Shown: one piece after another, positions 25,776-37,265 of the stretch
Layout: each line of letters begins with the position of its first letter
Numbering within the stretch: the first letter of the stretch is position 1
Origin: Hetaerina americana
Lineage: Eukaryota > Arthropoda > Insecta > Odonata > Calopterygidae
Assembly (NCBI GenBank): GCA_022747635.1
Contig: JAKTNV010000006.1
Location: 92,289,734-92,353,733 of the forward strand
DNA length: 64,000 bases
Direction of reading: 5' to 3'
Position numbers and translations under genes: made by a program
The notes under the pieces: model-generated
What the model was told of the DNA's origin: nothing
What the model saw: the letters and a program-made list of their open reading frames with translations, nothing else
Database searches by the model: none

Positions 25776-28345
25776 CTCTACATCTACATCTACATCTACA
25801 TAATACCCCGCAAGCCGCCGCAAGGGCGTGTGGCGGGGGGTGTTAGGTCACCAACCGTAAAAAAGAAAAATACCACATGCAAAAAAAAAAAACAACACGG
25901 AAAATTACACCCACAGCAGCGCACACACTCATGCAAAAATCCCTTCATCCAATACTCATGCAAACACATATACCGCAAAACAACTAAAAAACTGCACCCC
26001 ATGATGCAGCACGAAAGACATTCTACAACACGGAAGCCAGGACACAACAAGCAAGAAATTGAAACACCACTACCACATGAAAATGCACCACGAAACACTC
26101 TACCCCCAAAGAGTCTCTAATTGGCAGGGAATGCGACCCAACGTTGCAGGTAGCAGGAATTTGCCCCCGCGGAGAGGGACGAGGGATTGAAAGGGAAACT
26201 TAAAAACAGATGAACGGAACACGAATGAGGTCATTCGGAAAGAATGGGTTATTATAGCAAAACACATAAGGTTAGTGGAAGAGCATGCATTTAAATACAA
26301 CTAATTATTTTTTAGACGCTGAGGGTGGCAAGTGGAATTTTTGCTATCTATAACCCTGCAGTTGCTATCCCGTATTGTCCGTGGGAAGAAGGAGTCCTTG
26401 AGTCGGCTAGTTCTGGCATCTATTTCCCGAATTTTATATGCATGATCCAAGCGACCAATGTATGTAGGAGTACGAATAATTTGCGAGACCTCGGTGCTGA
26501 AACATGCGGATCTAAATTTATTTAATAATTTCAATCTTGCATTGAATCGTCTCTCAGCCAATGATTCCCACCCCAAATCCATGAGCATTTCGGTGACGCT
26601 TTGCGTTTTATCGTAGGAATTTTTTACAAAACGGGCTGCCCGGCGTTGAACCTTCTCAATTTCCCGAATGAGACCTTTTTCACTCGGATCCCACACGCTG
26701 CATGCGTATTCTAAATGAGGCCTTACAAGAGCGTGGTAACAACGTTCCTTGACCTTCGAGTCACTTTTGCCGACAATGCGTCTAATGAATCCCAATTTTT
26801 TATATGCTTGACCGCAGACTTTACGTATGTGAGTCCCCCAAGTTAAGTCTTTTGTGAATGTGACACCTAGGTATTTCACCGTATCAACTACTGCTAGGTC
26901 ACCTCCAGCTAATTTGTAAGCAAATCCCGTTGATCTTTTAAAGAAATTTACCACTGAACATTTATTATAATTTAGAGTCAATCCCCAGTTAGAACACCAT
27001 TTAGTAATGCAATCTAAATCCTGCTCTAAAATAAAACGATCCTCATCCCCAGATATCTCCCGATAGATCACCGTGTCATCCGCGAACATCCTAATTTTAC
27101 TTTTCACTTCGCGGTTCAAATCGTTAACAAAAATCAAGAAAAGCAACGGCCCGATCACACTTCCCTGAGGTACCCCCGACGTGACTCGAACGCTGTCGGA
27201 ACTAGCGCCATCAAGGACTACCCTCTGTTCCCGCTCCGAAAGAAAATCTTTAACCCAACTTATGGCGCCCTTATTTATACCCGCGACCTTTAATTTATGA
27301 ATAAGTTTACCATGTGGGACCTTATCAAATGCCTTTTGAAAATCTAAGAAGATGGCATCCACTTGCCTACCTCTCTCACCCGATAAAAGTAAATCAGGTG
27401 TAAATAATCCTAATTGGGTTTCGCAGGAGCGAGTTTTCCTGAATCCGTGTTGATTGTCACTTAAAAAGTTAATATTGTCAAGGTGTCTCATTATTGAACT
27501 GACAATTATGTGCTCTAAGATTTTGCAACAGATAGAAGTGAGAGATATAGGTCTGTAATTACTGGGATCCTCCCTGTCACCACCTTTAAAAATAGGCGTT
27601 ATTTGCGCGGTTTTCCAAATCTTGGGTACTTTGCACTCTGTGAGGGATTTGTTAAATATAAATTCAAGGTACGGGGCAATGTTTGGAGCTAAATGTTTTA
27701 TCACCCTAGCTGGTATATTTTCGGGACCCGGGGATTTGTTGGGTTTAATCTCGTTAAGCAATTTTAGAATTCCTTGTTGGTCCACTGTTATTTTTTCCAT
27801 GGGTGGAGTATGCATTGTTTCTTGGAGATATGCGGTGGCAACATCATTCGAGAAAACGCTTTGGAAGAATGAATTTAGGATGTTAGCTTTACCCTCACTG
27901 TCTGTATGAATTATATTGCTACAATCCCTTAAGCAAGCCACGGTTTGTTTACTCCCATTTACTTCCCTAACATATGACCAGAAAGCTTTGGGGTCAGTGT
28001 CCAAGTGCTCGCAAAGTACTTTGCGTTTAAAGTCCAGTAAAGCGCTACGTAATTTTGTTTTGGTTTCAATTTTAGAGGATCTATATGTGTCCCATAATTG
28101 TTTATTCTCAGGGGATGATGTGTTCACGCCTGCCCTCTTTACCCTAGAGTGTAGCATTCTCTGCTTTCGAAGGGCTTTTCTAACGTCTTTATTGTACCAC
28201 CTGGGGTCGCGATTTGCTTTAACGTATTTTATAGGTATGAAATCTACGATTCCTTTTTGCATGATATTGACAAATTCTGTCCAAGTTTCTTCCACGTTGA
28301 CATGACTTAAGCGGGTTTTGAACTCGGGTAGTGAATCTATAGCTA
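25776..28345 (-). mobile_element. CR1-like LINE, left arm of inverted pair
   Basis: A 5'-truncated non-LTR retrotransposon on the minus strand. It has an intact RT frame, a 500-bp 3' UTR with a conserved CCGCC...GGCGG stem, and a 3' tail of TACATC/GATGTA hexamers (25,776-25,800). The 5' end abuts, head to head, a second copy on the other strand. Confidence 0.9.
26301..28345 (-). CDS. CR1-like LINE reverse transcriptase, 5'-truncated
   Basis: An uninterrupted frame of about 680 codons covers the linker and the complete RT. Motifs: PGPENIPARVIKHL, DREDPSNYRPISL, IFLDFQKAFDKVPH (motif A), SGVPQGSVIGPLLFLIFVNDL (motif B), MFADDTVIY (motif C) and VKYLGVTF, then the C-terminal HALVRPHLEYACSVWDP...VQRRAARFV typical of CR1/Jockey-group LINEs. 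The open frame extends to 28,415, but its first roughly 22 codons are antisense of the neighbouring copy and do not belong. The endonuclease is missing through 5' truncation. Absence of stops indicates a recent insertion. The exact clade (CR1, L2 or Jockey) is not settled. Confidence 0.9.
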
Positions 28346-29942
28346 TCTGGTGAGAGAGGTGGGCAAGTGGATGCCATCTTCTTAGATTTTCCAAAGGCAT
28401 TTGATAAGGTCCCACACGGTAAACTCATTCATAAATTAAAGGTCGCGGGTATAAACAAGGGCGCCATAAGTTGGGTTAAAGATTTTCTTTCAGAGAGGGA
28501 ACAGAGGGTAGTCCTTGATGGCGCTAGTTCCGACAGCGTTCGAGTCACGTCGGGGGTACCTCAGGGAAGTGTGGTCGGGCCGTTGCTTTTCTTGATTTTT
28601 GTTAACGATTTGAACCGCGAAGTGAAAAGTAAAATTAGGATGTTCGCGGATGACACGGTGATCTATCGGGAGATATCTGGGGATGAGGATCGTTTTATTC
28701 TAGCGCAGGATTTAGATTGCATTACTAAATGGTGTTCTAGCTGGAGATTGACTCTAAATTATAACAAATGTTCAGTGGTAAATTTCTTTAAAAGATCAAC
28801 GGGATTTGCTTACAAATTAGCTGGAGGTGACCTAGCAGTAGTTGATACGGTAAAATACCTAGGTGTCACATTCACCAAAGACTTAACTTGGGGGACTCAC
28901 ATACGTAAAGTCTGCGGTCAAGCATATAAAAAATTGGGATTCATTAGACGCATTGTCGGCAAAAGTGACTCGAAGGTCAAGGAACGTTGTTACCACGCTC
29001 TTGTAAGGCCTCATTTAGAATACGCATGCAGCGTGTGGGATCCGAGTGAAAAAGGTCTCATTCGGGAAATTGAGAAGGTTCAACGCCGGGCAGCCCGTTT
29101 TGTAAAAAATTCCTACGATAAAACGCAAAGCGTCACCGAAATGCTCATGGAGTTGGGGTGGGAATCATTGGCTGAGAGACGATTCAATGCAAGATTGAAA
29201 TTATTAAATAAATTTAGATCCGCATGTTTCAGCACCGAGGTCTCGCAAATTATTCGTACTCCTACATGCATTGGTCGCTTGGATCATGCATATAAAATTC
29301 GGGAAATAGATGCCAGAACTAGCCGACTCAAGGACTCCTTCTTCCCACGGACAATACTGGATAGCAACTGCAGGGTTATAGATAGCAAAAATTCCACTTG
29401 CCACCCTCAGCGTCTAAAAAATAATTAGTTGTATTTAAATGCATGCTCTTCCACTAACCTTATGTGTTTCGCTATAATAACCCATTCTTTCTTAATGGCC
29501 TCATTAGTGTTCTGTTCATCTGTTTTTAAGTCTCCCTTTCAATCCCTCGTCCCTCTCCGCGGTGGGAAATTCCTGCTACCTGCAACGTTGGGTCGCATTC
29601 CCTGCCTTTTACAGACTCTTTGGGGGTAGAGTGTTTTGTGGTGCATGTTCATGTGGTAGTGGTGTTTCACATTCTTGCTTGTTGTGTCCTGGCTTGCATG
29701 TTGTAGGATGACTTTCGTGCTGCATCATGGGGTGCAGTTTTTTAGTTGTTTTGCGGTATATGTGTTTGCATGAGTATTGGATGAAGGGATTTTTGCATGA
29801 GTGTGTGCGCTGCTGTGGGTGTGATTTCCCGTGTTGTTTTTTTGCATGTGGTATTTTTCCTTTTTACGGTTGGTGACCTAACACCCCCCGCCACACGCCC
29901 TTGCGGCGGCTTGCGGGGTATTATGTAGATTTAGATGTAGAA
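28346..29942 (+). mobile_element. CR1-like LINE, right arm of inverted pair
   Basis: A plus-strand copy of the same LINE, truncated further 5'. It begins at GTGAGAGAGGTGGGCAAGTGG and ends with the same 3' UTR and a degenerate hexamer tail (TAGATTTAGATGTAG). Its coding part (28,367-29,428, 353 aa) differs from the left arm at only about ten residues, for example VVGPL for VIGPL and MELGW for MDLGW. Confidence 0.9.
28367..29428 (+). CDS. CR1-like LINE reverse transcriptase fragment
   Basis: The 353 aa begin just before motif A (IFLDFPKAFDKVPH, with Pro for the usual Gln), contain SGVPQGSVVGPLL and MFADDTVIY, and run to the natural C-terminus CHPQRLKNN. The N-terminal half of the RT is absent through 5' truncation, so the product cannot be functional despite the open frame. 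Confidence 0.88.
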   Translation: MDAIFLDFPKAFDKVPHGKLIHKLKVAGINKGAISWVKDFLSEREQRVVLDGASSDSVRVTSGVPQGSVVGPLLFLIFVNDLNREVKSKIRMFADDTVIYREISGDEDRFILAQDLDCITKWCSSWRLTLNYNKCSVVNFFKRSTGFAYKLAGGDLAVVDTVKYLGVTFTKDLTWGTHIRKVCGQAYKKLGFIRRIVGKSDSKVKERCYHALVRPHLEYACSVWDPSEKGLIREIEKVQRRAARFVKNSYDKTQSVTEMLMELGWESLAERRFNARLKLLNKFRSACFSTEVSQIIRTPTCIGRLDHAYKIREIDARTSRLKDSFFPRTILDSNCRVIDSKNSTCHPQRLKNN

Positions 29943-30049
29943 TAGCTCGACGGATCAAGCCGCAAACTCTTTGGCGGGGTGCCACGGAATAATGAGGGTC
30001 TCCGATTGGGTCGTCGGATTACTCGGCGGCAGAGAGATGTCATGGCGGG

Positions 30050-30952
30050 TCACGCTCCACTCCCATCGCAGGCACGTGACAGCCTTTGAAGGTCCCGGGT
30101 GGCTCTTCTCGCGCGGGACCATAGAGATGCTATGGCCCCTGCCGTGATCTCAGCGTCCCCGGACGCTGGTATCCCTACAACACCCGCTTCTCGGGCGGCG
30201 CTCCAATTCTCCCCTTCCTGTGGTGGACCGCCTCCTACAGGGAGTACCAGGCTGTCTTGCGGACGAATCGGTCCTTGCACGTGAGCATGCGGAACACCTA
30301 CGTCACCACAAGACAGTCCTTGAGGACTGGGAATGGTGTGTTCCCACCGCCGTAAAGGTGTGAGGGGAAGTGGATTTCCCTGCTGGCCCTTTGTGGCAAG
30401 TATGGCCACTCCTTCGCGGCTCTATAGACCAGTGTCGGTTCGGGCTGTGACGGGAAAGTTACTTCTTGGTTGTGGCCGTGATTCGCAGCGGGTAGTAGAG
30501 CCTCGGCAAAAGGAAAGTATGCAGAGCATCTATCTTATGCCAAGGCGCCAGCTCGCTACTCCTCACCGAGTCGAGATCTTTCCGCTTTTTGGCCAGCAGG
30601 TTACCCAGTTGGTCTCCTGCCCTGAGACCAATTGGGGATCACGGTATTTTTAGGCTTCCCTCTCCCCCAGCCGCCTCATGTCACTACCCTGGAGGGAGAA
30701 TGCCGTGTCTCTGACCCCCAGGCGTCCACCCCTGAAGTCCGGGTATAGGGAGGCACATTTCTTGGCGTTCGAGCGGAGGTCACACCAATCCGCTGACTGC
30801 TTGACTGTGTGCAGCAGTGCCCTCAGCGATCCCGAGTCTCTGGTGATGAGCAGCAAATCACCAGCATATGCCAACGATATTATCGACTGAAGGTATCCCT
30901 GCCTGCTCAAAATAATAAAAAAATGAAGGTAGCCTTTGCAATCGTTGTACAA
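30050..30952 (-). pseudogene. R2-like LINE reverse transcriptase remnant
   Basis: On the minus strand, 30,870-30,720 reads LAYAGDLLLITRDSGSLRALL...ADWCDLRSNAKKCASL. This is the catalytic YADD segment of an R2-type RT with the first Asp of the pair replaced by Gly. After a stop, 30,583-30,480 continues in another frame with DLDSVRSSELAPWHKIDAL and HTFLLPRLYYPLRIT, the block that follows the catalytic domain in R2-group elements. Frameshifts and stops show it is dead. The region from 30,409 down to 30,050 is open but not recognisable. Confidence 0.65.
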
Positions 30953-31404
30953 CCTTATGGTGACGGGTATAATTATCTAGCATTTAAAAATAAGCCTCCA
31001 ATTCTCATGACGTGATTCCAAGACAACTAAATAAATAACAATCAGCGTATCTTATAAAATTTGCACGGTTCAATTTAGAGCTGTTTCAGGCCTGTGCCAA
31101 TCTAAAAATGATTCTCTGTGGACAATAATTTAGACCTTCCATTTTGTGGCGAAAAGTAGAAACAGGGATCTCCCAAGTACCTACTTGTTAGCCTTTCGGG
31201 GCACGGGAGGTAGGGGAGGACTGGGGTGAACTGAGGGGCGGGGTGAGTGACGGGGCCCTGGGGGCTTCGAACTCAAGTTAGGTGGGCTACCGGTTGGGTC
31301 AACGTTTGAGGCGGGGGTTGTGGGGAGGGTACGAAGGGAGAAACGCACTCAAGGGTGACTGCTACCCAACTTCCATGCAATAATGCGCAGATTAGTGCCC
31401 CCGA

Positions 31405-32025
31405 GTGATGCATGGCAATGCAAATGCTGCCATCTTTTTTGACCATCCACGTCTCCAACTACGGAATCCCAACCAAAATCATTCCTATGCCGCCTGCTCT
31501 AAAAAAAACATTCCATATCGCCTTTCCTGCAACTTCTGTCCTGTCTTCTACATGGGCGAATGCGCCACCACCTTCCCATGGACGACTACCACTACTACTC
31601 CACTAAATCTTCCGCCTTTCAAAATTATCTCATCCCCTCTCACACTGCTTCCCACGACCAATCCACTGATCAGCGCTTCTCTAATTCGGTGATTAAAACC
31701 CTACCTGAATCCGCAAAAAGCATAACGGTGAAGGAGAACACACGAGATGTCCTACACACGAGTACTTCAATTGTTCAAACCTCCAGGGCTGTACTTAGCC
31801 CACTGAAATAATCCAAAAGCCACCACCCACTCTCACTCCCTTGCCATTTCACAATTTTGTCCTCTTTACCACTCCTCCACACCCTTCACATCAACACATT
31901 CTCTCCGCCCTTCACGCAACACCAGCATTTCAAAGATAACGACCAGCCTGTCGAAACGTCCAATACATTTCTAAGTGTATTTTCTATGTTTTAACGGTAA
32001 TCATTGTTTCTATGTTTATGTTTAA

Positions 32026-32026
<1 letters not shown>
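31405..32026 (+). pseudogene. Decayed Penelope-like 3' fragment
   Basis: Frame pieces read KKNIPYRLSCNFCPVFYMGEC (the GIY-YIG signature, compare IYLLSCKHCTSFYIGEC at 16.8 kb) and then SHDQSTDQRFSNSVIKTLPESA, which aligns with SHNLSFDQCFSLSILESLPDSA of the intact element. Two frame changes are needed. The 3' UTR holds CTGTCGAAACGTCC (about 31,950), a hammerhead-like relic, and ends in (TA)n. Confidence 0.75.

Positions 32027-32092
<66 letters not shown>
32026..32092. repeat. (TA)n tract
   Basis: About 30 TA units with one CA interruption, at the 3' end of the Penelope fragment. Confidence 0.95.
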
Positions 32093-32093
<1 letters not shown>

Positions 32094-32127
32094 TCATAAA
32101 CATAAACATATAACCTAGCCCTAATAA

Positions 32128-33384
32128 AGTCATTGAAGCAAGAGGATTACGTAGACCGGAGGGTTTTGAAATGTGGGAGTGGAGAAGAATGGAAAACCAT
32201 TCTCATCCCATACCTGTTGCACTGAATATCCAACTCACTCAGCAATGCTTCCAACTTCTTGGCTGCCTGACAAATAAAAGCCTGGTCATCAGCGAACCTA
32301 ACTGATTTTACGAATTCCCCGCCCACTTTCATTCCTACCTCGAGTTCTTCCCATGCCTCTTTGATCATTTCCTCTGCATACAGGTTGAACAGCAATGGTG
32401 ATAATGAGCAACCCTGCCTCACACCTCTTCCTAACACTGCCCATCCGGGCTCCCCGTTTCCCACTTGCATTATCGCCGTTGCTGTTCAACCTGTATGCAG
32501 AGGAAATGATGAAAGAGGCATGGGAAGAACTGGAGGTAGGAATGAAAGTGGGCGGGGAATTCGTAAAATCTGTTAGGTTTGTTGATAACCAAGCTTTAAT
32601 TTGTCAGTCAGCCAAGGGGTTGCAAGCATTGATGATTGAATTGGAAATTCAGTGCGATAGGTATGGGATGAGAATAAATATTGATAAAACAAAGGTTATG
32701 CGATTTTCTAGAAAGAAAAAGCTAAGCTTAACAATAAAATAGGAGGGCAAAAACTAGAGCAGGTAGAGCAGTTTACGTATCTCGGTAGTGTTTTGGACCA
32801 ACACGGTCAAAGTAGTAGGGATGTAAGGAGAAGAATTGCGCTAGGCAACGAGGCTTTCACAAGGAGGAGGTAGTTGATGACGGGGACTCTGAGTAAGGAT
32901 ATTAAGAAAAGAGTCGTAAAAACTTTGATATGGAGCGTAGCTATGTACGGTGCGGAAACGTGGTCATTGAAGCAGGGGGATAGACGTAGACTGGAGGCTT
33001 TTAAAATGTGGGTGTGGAAAAGAATGGAGAAGGTAAAATGGACAGAGAAGAAAACAAATGAGGAAGTACTTGGTATGGTGGGCGAAGAAAGGGGTTTTTT
33101 GGGAGAAATCCTTTGAAGCTAGGAAAAGTGGATGAAGGGGGTGTTGACCGGGAGTGGAAGAATGTAGAATGTAATTGAGGGGAGAATGTTAGGCAAACGA
33201 GGAAAGGGAAGGAACAGGATAGGGACGTTGGACGGGATGGAGGGAGGAAGAAAGTACTCAGAGATGATGAGGGTCCTGATGTAGAGTAGGATGTTGTGTT
33301 TTGCTAGGAGTCACAAAATGTTTTATTAATTAGCTTTGTCCATCCGAAAACGTACCTTAACCGGTAGATTACATAATAATAATA
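32128..33384. mobile_element. Mosaic of three RTE-like LINE pieces (+/-/+)
   Basis: 32,128-32,195 reads on the plus strand (C-terminal segment). 32,196-32,467 reads on the minus strand (GVRQGCSLSPLLFNLYAEEM...RFADDQAF). 32,468-33,384 reads on the plus strand from LSPLLFNLYAEEM through FVDNQALICQ (motif C damaged, FADD to FVDN) to the C-terminus, 3' UTR and an ATA-rich tail. The minus piece and the third piece overlap in element coordinates, so simple twin priming does not explain the whole. Confidence 0.8.
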
Positions 33385-33485
<101 letters not shown>

Positions 33486-34055
33486 CTCCCCGGACTCTAT
33501 ATCAGGTCCCTCTTCATCTCTGAGTACTTTCTTCCTCCCTTCATCCCGTCCAACATCCCTATCCTGTTCCTTCCCTTTCCTCTTTTGCCCAACATTCTCC
33601 CCTCTATTACAGTCTTAAACATCCCACTGCCGGTCAATATCCCCTTCATCCACTTTTCCTGCCTCCACAGGATTTCTCCCAAAAAACCCCTCTCTTCGCC
33701 CACCATACCAAGTACTTCCTCATTTGTTTTTTTCTCTGTCCATTTCACCTTCTCCATTCTTCTCCAAACCCACATTTCAAAAGCCTACAATCTACGTCTA
33801 TCCTCCTGCTTCAATGACCACGTTTCCGCACCGTACATAGCTACACTCCATATCAAAGTTTTTACGAGTCTTTTCTTAACATCCTTACTCAGAGTCCCCG
33901 TCATCAACTACCTCCTCCTTGTGAAAGCCTCTTTGCCTAGCGCAATTCTTCTCCTTACGTCCCTAATACTTTGTCCGTGTTGGTCCAAAACACTACCGAG
34001 ATACGTAACCTGTTCTACCTGCTCTAGTTTTTGCCCTCCTACTTTAATGTTTAGC

Positions 34056-35267
34056 TTACCTTTTTATTCTATAAAATCGCATAACCTTTGTTTTCTTAAC
34101 ATTGATTCTCATCCCATACCTGTCGCACTGAATTTCCAATTCACTCAGCAATGCTTGCAGCCCCTTGGCTGACTGACAAACTAAGGCTTGGTCATCAGCA
34201 AACCTAACTGATTTTACGAATTCCCCGCCCACTTTCATTCCTACCTCGAGTTCTTCCCATGCCTCTTTAATCATTTCCTCTGCATACAGGTTGAACAGCA
34301 ACGGTGATAATGGGCAACCCTGCCTTACACCCCTTCCTAACACTGCCCATCCTGACTCCCCGTTTCCCACCCGCACCTGAGCAGTCTGAGACATGTACAG
34401 GTTGCGGATTAGCCTCCTTTCCCTCCAATCTATTCCTATTTTCTGCAATATACTCATTAGTTTTTCCCAATTCACCCTATCAAACGCTTTTTCGAAATCT
34501 ACGAAACAGGCAAATACCTCCTGGTTGTGTTCTATATTCCTCTCGATTAATAATCTCATTACTGCAATGGCATCACGCGTACCTCTCCCCTTCCTAAACC
34601 CAAACTGATCATCCCCTAAGTAATCATTTGCCCTACTCTCTATCCTTTTGTTTAAGATCCTGAGAAGAACTTTAGCTGCGTGGGATATCAAACTAATTGT
34701 CCTATAGTCCTCACATGACGTGGCCTTTACCTTTTTCGGAATAGGAACTAAAACTGATCTCACAAAGTCTTCCGGCCAGATTCCCTCCTCATAAATACTA
34801 CGGATCAGCACATATAGCCTCTTCCTCCCACATTTTCGTAAGCATTTTAAAAGTTCCACGGGAATGTTATCTACCCCCACGGCCTTATTTAGTTTCATCT
34901 CCCTTAATGCCCTTTCTATCTCATGGTCTAGTATGCCTGGACCTAAGCTTTCCTCCTCTACGTCATTTTCTTTTTCAATGTCTAACTTTGTTAGTCTGAG
35001 TTCTTTACTATAGAGTTCTTCTATATACTCCTTCCATCTCTCTTGGATCTTTCCTGCGTCAACTATTACCTTACCCGCCCTATCTGTAACTGTTAGCATA
35101 GCTCTTCCTTTTTTACTTCCCGATAACGATTGAACTTTGCTGTTCAGCGCACTGATTTCACCCATCTTCTGCAGATTTTCCATATCCTCGCACTGCCTCT
35201 TCCACCATGCTTCTTTTTCTTTAGTTATTGCCCACCTAAATTTATTGTTTAATTCTTTGTACTTCAT
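34056..35267 (-). pseudogene. RTE-like LINE reverse transcriptase (copy A)
   Basis: A 403-aa open piece of the ORF. Motifs: KAGKVIVDAGKIQERWKEYI, NKAVGVDNIPVELLKCL, EDYRTISLISHAAKVLLRIL, CFVDFEKAFDRVNWEKL (motif A), GRGVRQGCPLSPLLFNLYAEEM (motif B) and RFADDQALVCQSA (motif C). It is fused by frameshift to the endonuclease upstream and the C-terminal domain downstream, so catalytic residues survive but the polyprotein is broken. Confidence 0.9.
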
Positions 35268-35650
35268 TTTGCCTAATTCTCTTTTTACTTTTTCCAGTTT
35301 CGTTGCTCATCCATCTTTGTAATCATCTCATCCGTAATCCATACGCACGCCGCCCCTGCCTTATCTTTTTGAAACGGACCCTACATTTCATAACAACTAA
35401 ATTGTGGTCTGAGTCCGCATCCGCTCTCGGGAAGCTGTGCGAATTTATCACACTTTTCCTAAACCTGTGTCTAACCAGGATATAATCTAGCTGATACCTT
35501 TCTGAGTCACCTGGCATTTTCCACGTATACCTGCGTCTTATGTGGTGTCTAAATGAAGTGTTGTTGATGACTAACCCCTGTCTCCTGCAAAACTCAACTG
35601 CTTTCTCCCTGCGGTCATTCCTCGTGCCTAAACCGTAGTCCCCGACGTCA

Positions 35651-36076
35651 TCACCATCTCTTCCTTCGCTTGCTTCCTTGCATTCCAATCCCCCTCACTA
35701 TCAAATGTTTCCCCGCAGGAACACACGCGATCATGTCCTCTAACTGATCGTATATCCTGTCGACCTCTTCTTCCTTATGGTTGCTCGGTGGCATGTATAC
35801 CTGAATAATAACTAAGTTTGTCGGTTCTGCTTTTATCTCCACTAGTAGTATTCTATCCGTTACCTGCTCTATGTTGACTACGCTTCTTCCTACCTCTTCA
35901 TTTAATACTATGGCAACCCCTCGTTGGCTCTCGTCCCCACCGCTGTATATTATTCTATACTTATCACTCCAATAATCTCCGCTATCCTTCCATCTCACCT
36001 CGCATAGACCTAAAATATCTATATTTCCCCTTTCCATCTCTCGCTTAACATTCTCCAATTTCCCTGTCCTCATCAT
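35651..36076 (-). pseudogene. RTE-like LINE endonuclease domain (copy A), N-terminal part
   Basis: The frame starts MMRTGKLENVKREMERGNIDILGLCEVRW, an exonuclease-endonuclease-phosphatase fold start of the type annotated in animals as 'craniofacial development protein 2-like', which is RTE-derived. GGDESQRGVAIVL and VQVYMPPS-type segments follow. The domain continues in another frame at 35,688-35,323 (FCRRQGLVINNTSF, YQLDYILV, SDHNLVV), with Asp-His near the end as expected for the catalytic SDH. Confidence 0.88.
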
Positions 36077-36636
36077 TGTCCTAACATTCCACGTTCCTAT
36101 TGTAACTAATTTGGTCTTCTTCTCCTGCGTCTTCTGTCCTGCTGCTGCTGGTTTTCCCTTGCAAGGGCTTCAAGGGATGACGACCGCGGAAGCCTTGCCT
36201 CCCCCGCTGCCGGGCACAACACACGGCCGATTGGGCCGAGCCCCGTGGTTGCCAGGACTCAAAATATCTCTATTGTCCATCATATTTTTCTAGGGAATGA
36301 TAATTGAGGTGGTTTCCCGTTGCCTTCCTCAATAGTGTTTTTAACGTGACACCATCACTTACTGGCCGCCCCACTGGGGTCAGACGCCATTGCAGCCGCC
36401 TCACTGAGGAACAGACGCTGCGTGGACTACCTTTCGTCTGGCTCCTAACCTTCGACCTATCTGGCATGGGTGACCCTACCAGGAGCAATAATTATTACTC
36501 CCGCCAGCACAGCTCTAGGGGTCAGCGCGACGCACAAGCCCTTCCACCACGTCAAGGTTGTAGTGCGGGGAGGGTCGTGTAAGGTTATGCAACACTTAAT
36601 TGCTAGTGCGAAAGTGGAACACCTCGATGGTCAGTA

Positions 36637-37075
36637 GCTGTTGATGAATAACCAGTACTGTTTCCGAAAGGGTATATCCTGCGAAACACAACTTGCGCTT
36701 TTTGCTCATAATATTCTTTGCTCGGGACAGACTTCTGTTCTAGTGGACGTCGTTTTTCTAAATTTTAAAAAGGCTTTTGACAAAGTACGTCATATTTACC
36801 TACTCACAAGGCTAGAAGCATATAGTATAGATAAAAATATCCTGGGCTGGATTAAAGACTTTTTGAAAGCCTACAGGTCTGTGACCAGTGGAAGACAACT
36901 TCCATGCATTAATCAGCATATTCTAAATGAGACCTAACCAACGACAGTTAGCATTTATCTTTGACCTTTTCATCGTATTTCCCCAGCACTTTTCTAATAT
37001 CTCCTAATATTGTGTTAGCTTGTCCACATACTCCCCATGCATGTTTCACCCAGGGGATGTCTTAATCTTAAATGG
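36637..37075. pseudogene. Two inverted CR1-like LINE scraps
   Basis: 36,641-36,900 on the plus strand reads NQYCFRKGISCETQLALFAH...LNFKKAFDKVRHIYLLTRLEA, the RT region around motif A of a CR1-like LINE. From about 36,905 the strand switches: CATATTCTAAATGAGACCTAACC on the plus strand is the reverse of the RPHLEYA segment. Both scraps are heavily decayed. Confidence 0.6.
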
Positions 37076-37092
37076 TACTTCATTACTTATTT

Positions 37093-37265
37093 CCATCTAT
37101 CTGAATCTACATAATACTCCGCAAGCCGCCGCAAGAGCGTGTGGCGGGGGGTATTAGATCACCACCCGTAGAACAGAATAAAACCACATGCAAAACTAAT
37201 AAATTAATGCCAATTTACATATTAGGCACATTAATTCATGCAAAAACCATTTTAACTACTGAGAT
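37093..37265 (-). mobile_element. Isolated 3' tail of the CR1-like LINE
   Basis: GAATCTACATAATACTCCGC followed by the CCGCCGCAAG...GTGTGGCGG stem and ACCACATGCAAAAC matches the 3' end of the LINE at 25,776 in minus orientation. It is an extremely 5'-truncated insertion. Confidence 0.85.

Noticed and set aside
26301..28415. 704-codon frame taken at full length
   Set aside because: The first roughly 22 codons are antisense of the neighbouring LINE copy; the real LINE sequence starts near 28,345.
25776..29942. Twin priming as origin of the LINE pair
   Set aside because: Both arms contain the same 3' half and tail. Twin priming inverts a segment but does not duplicate the 3' end.
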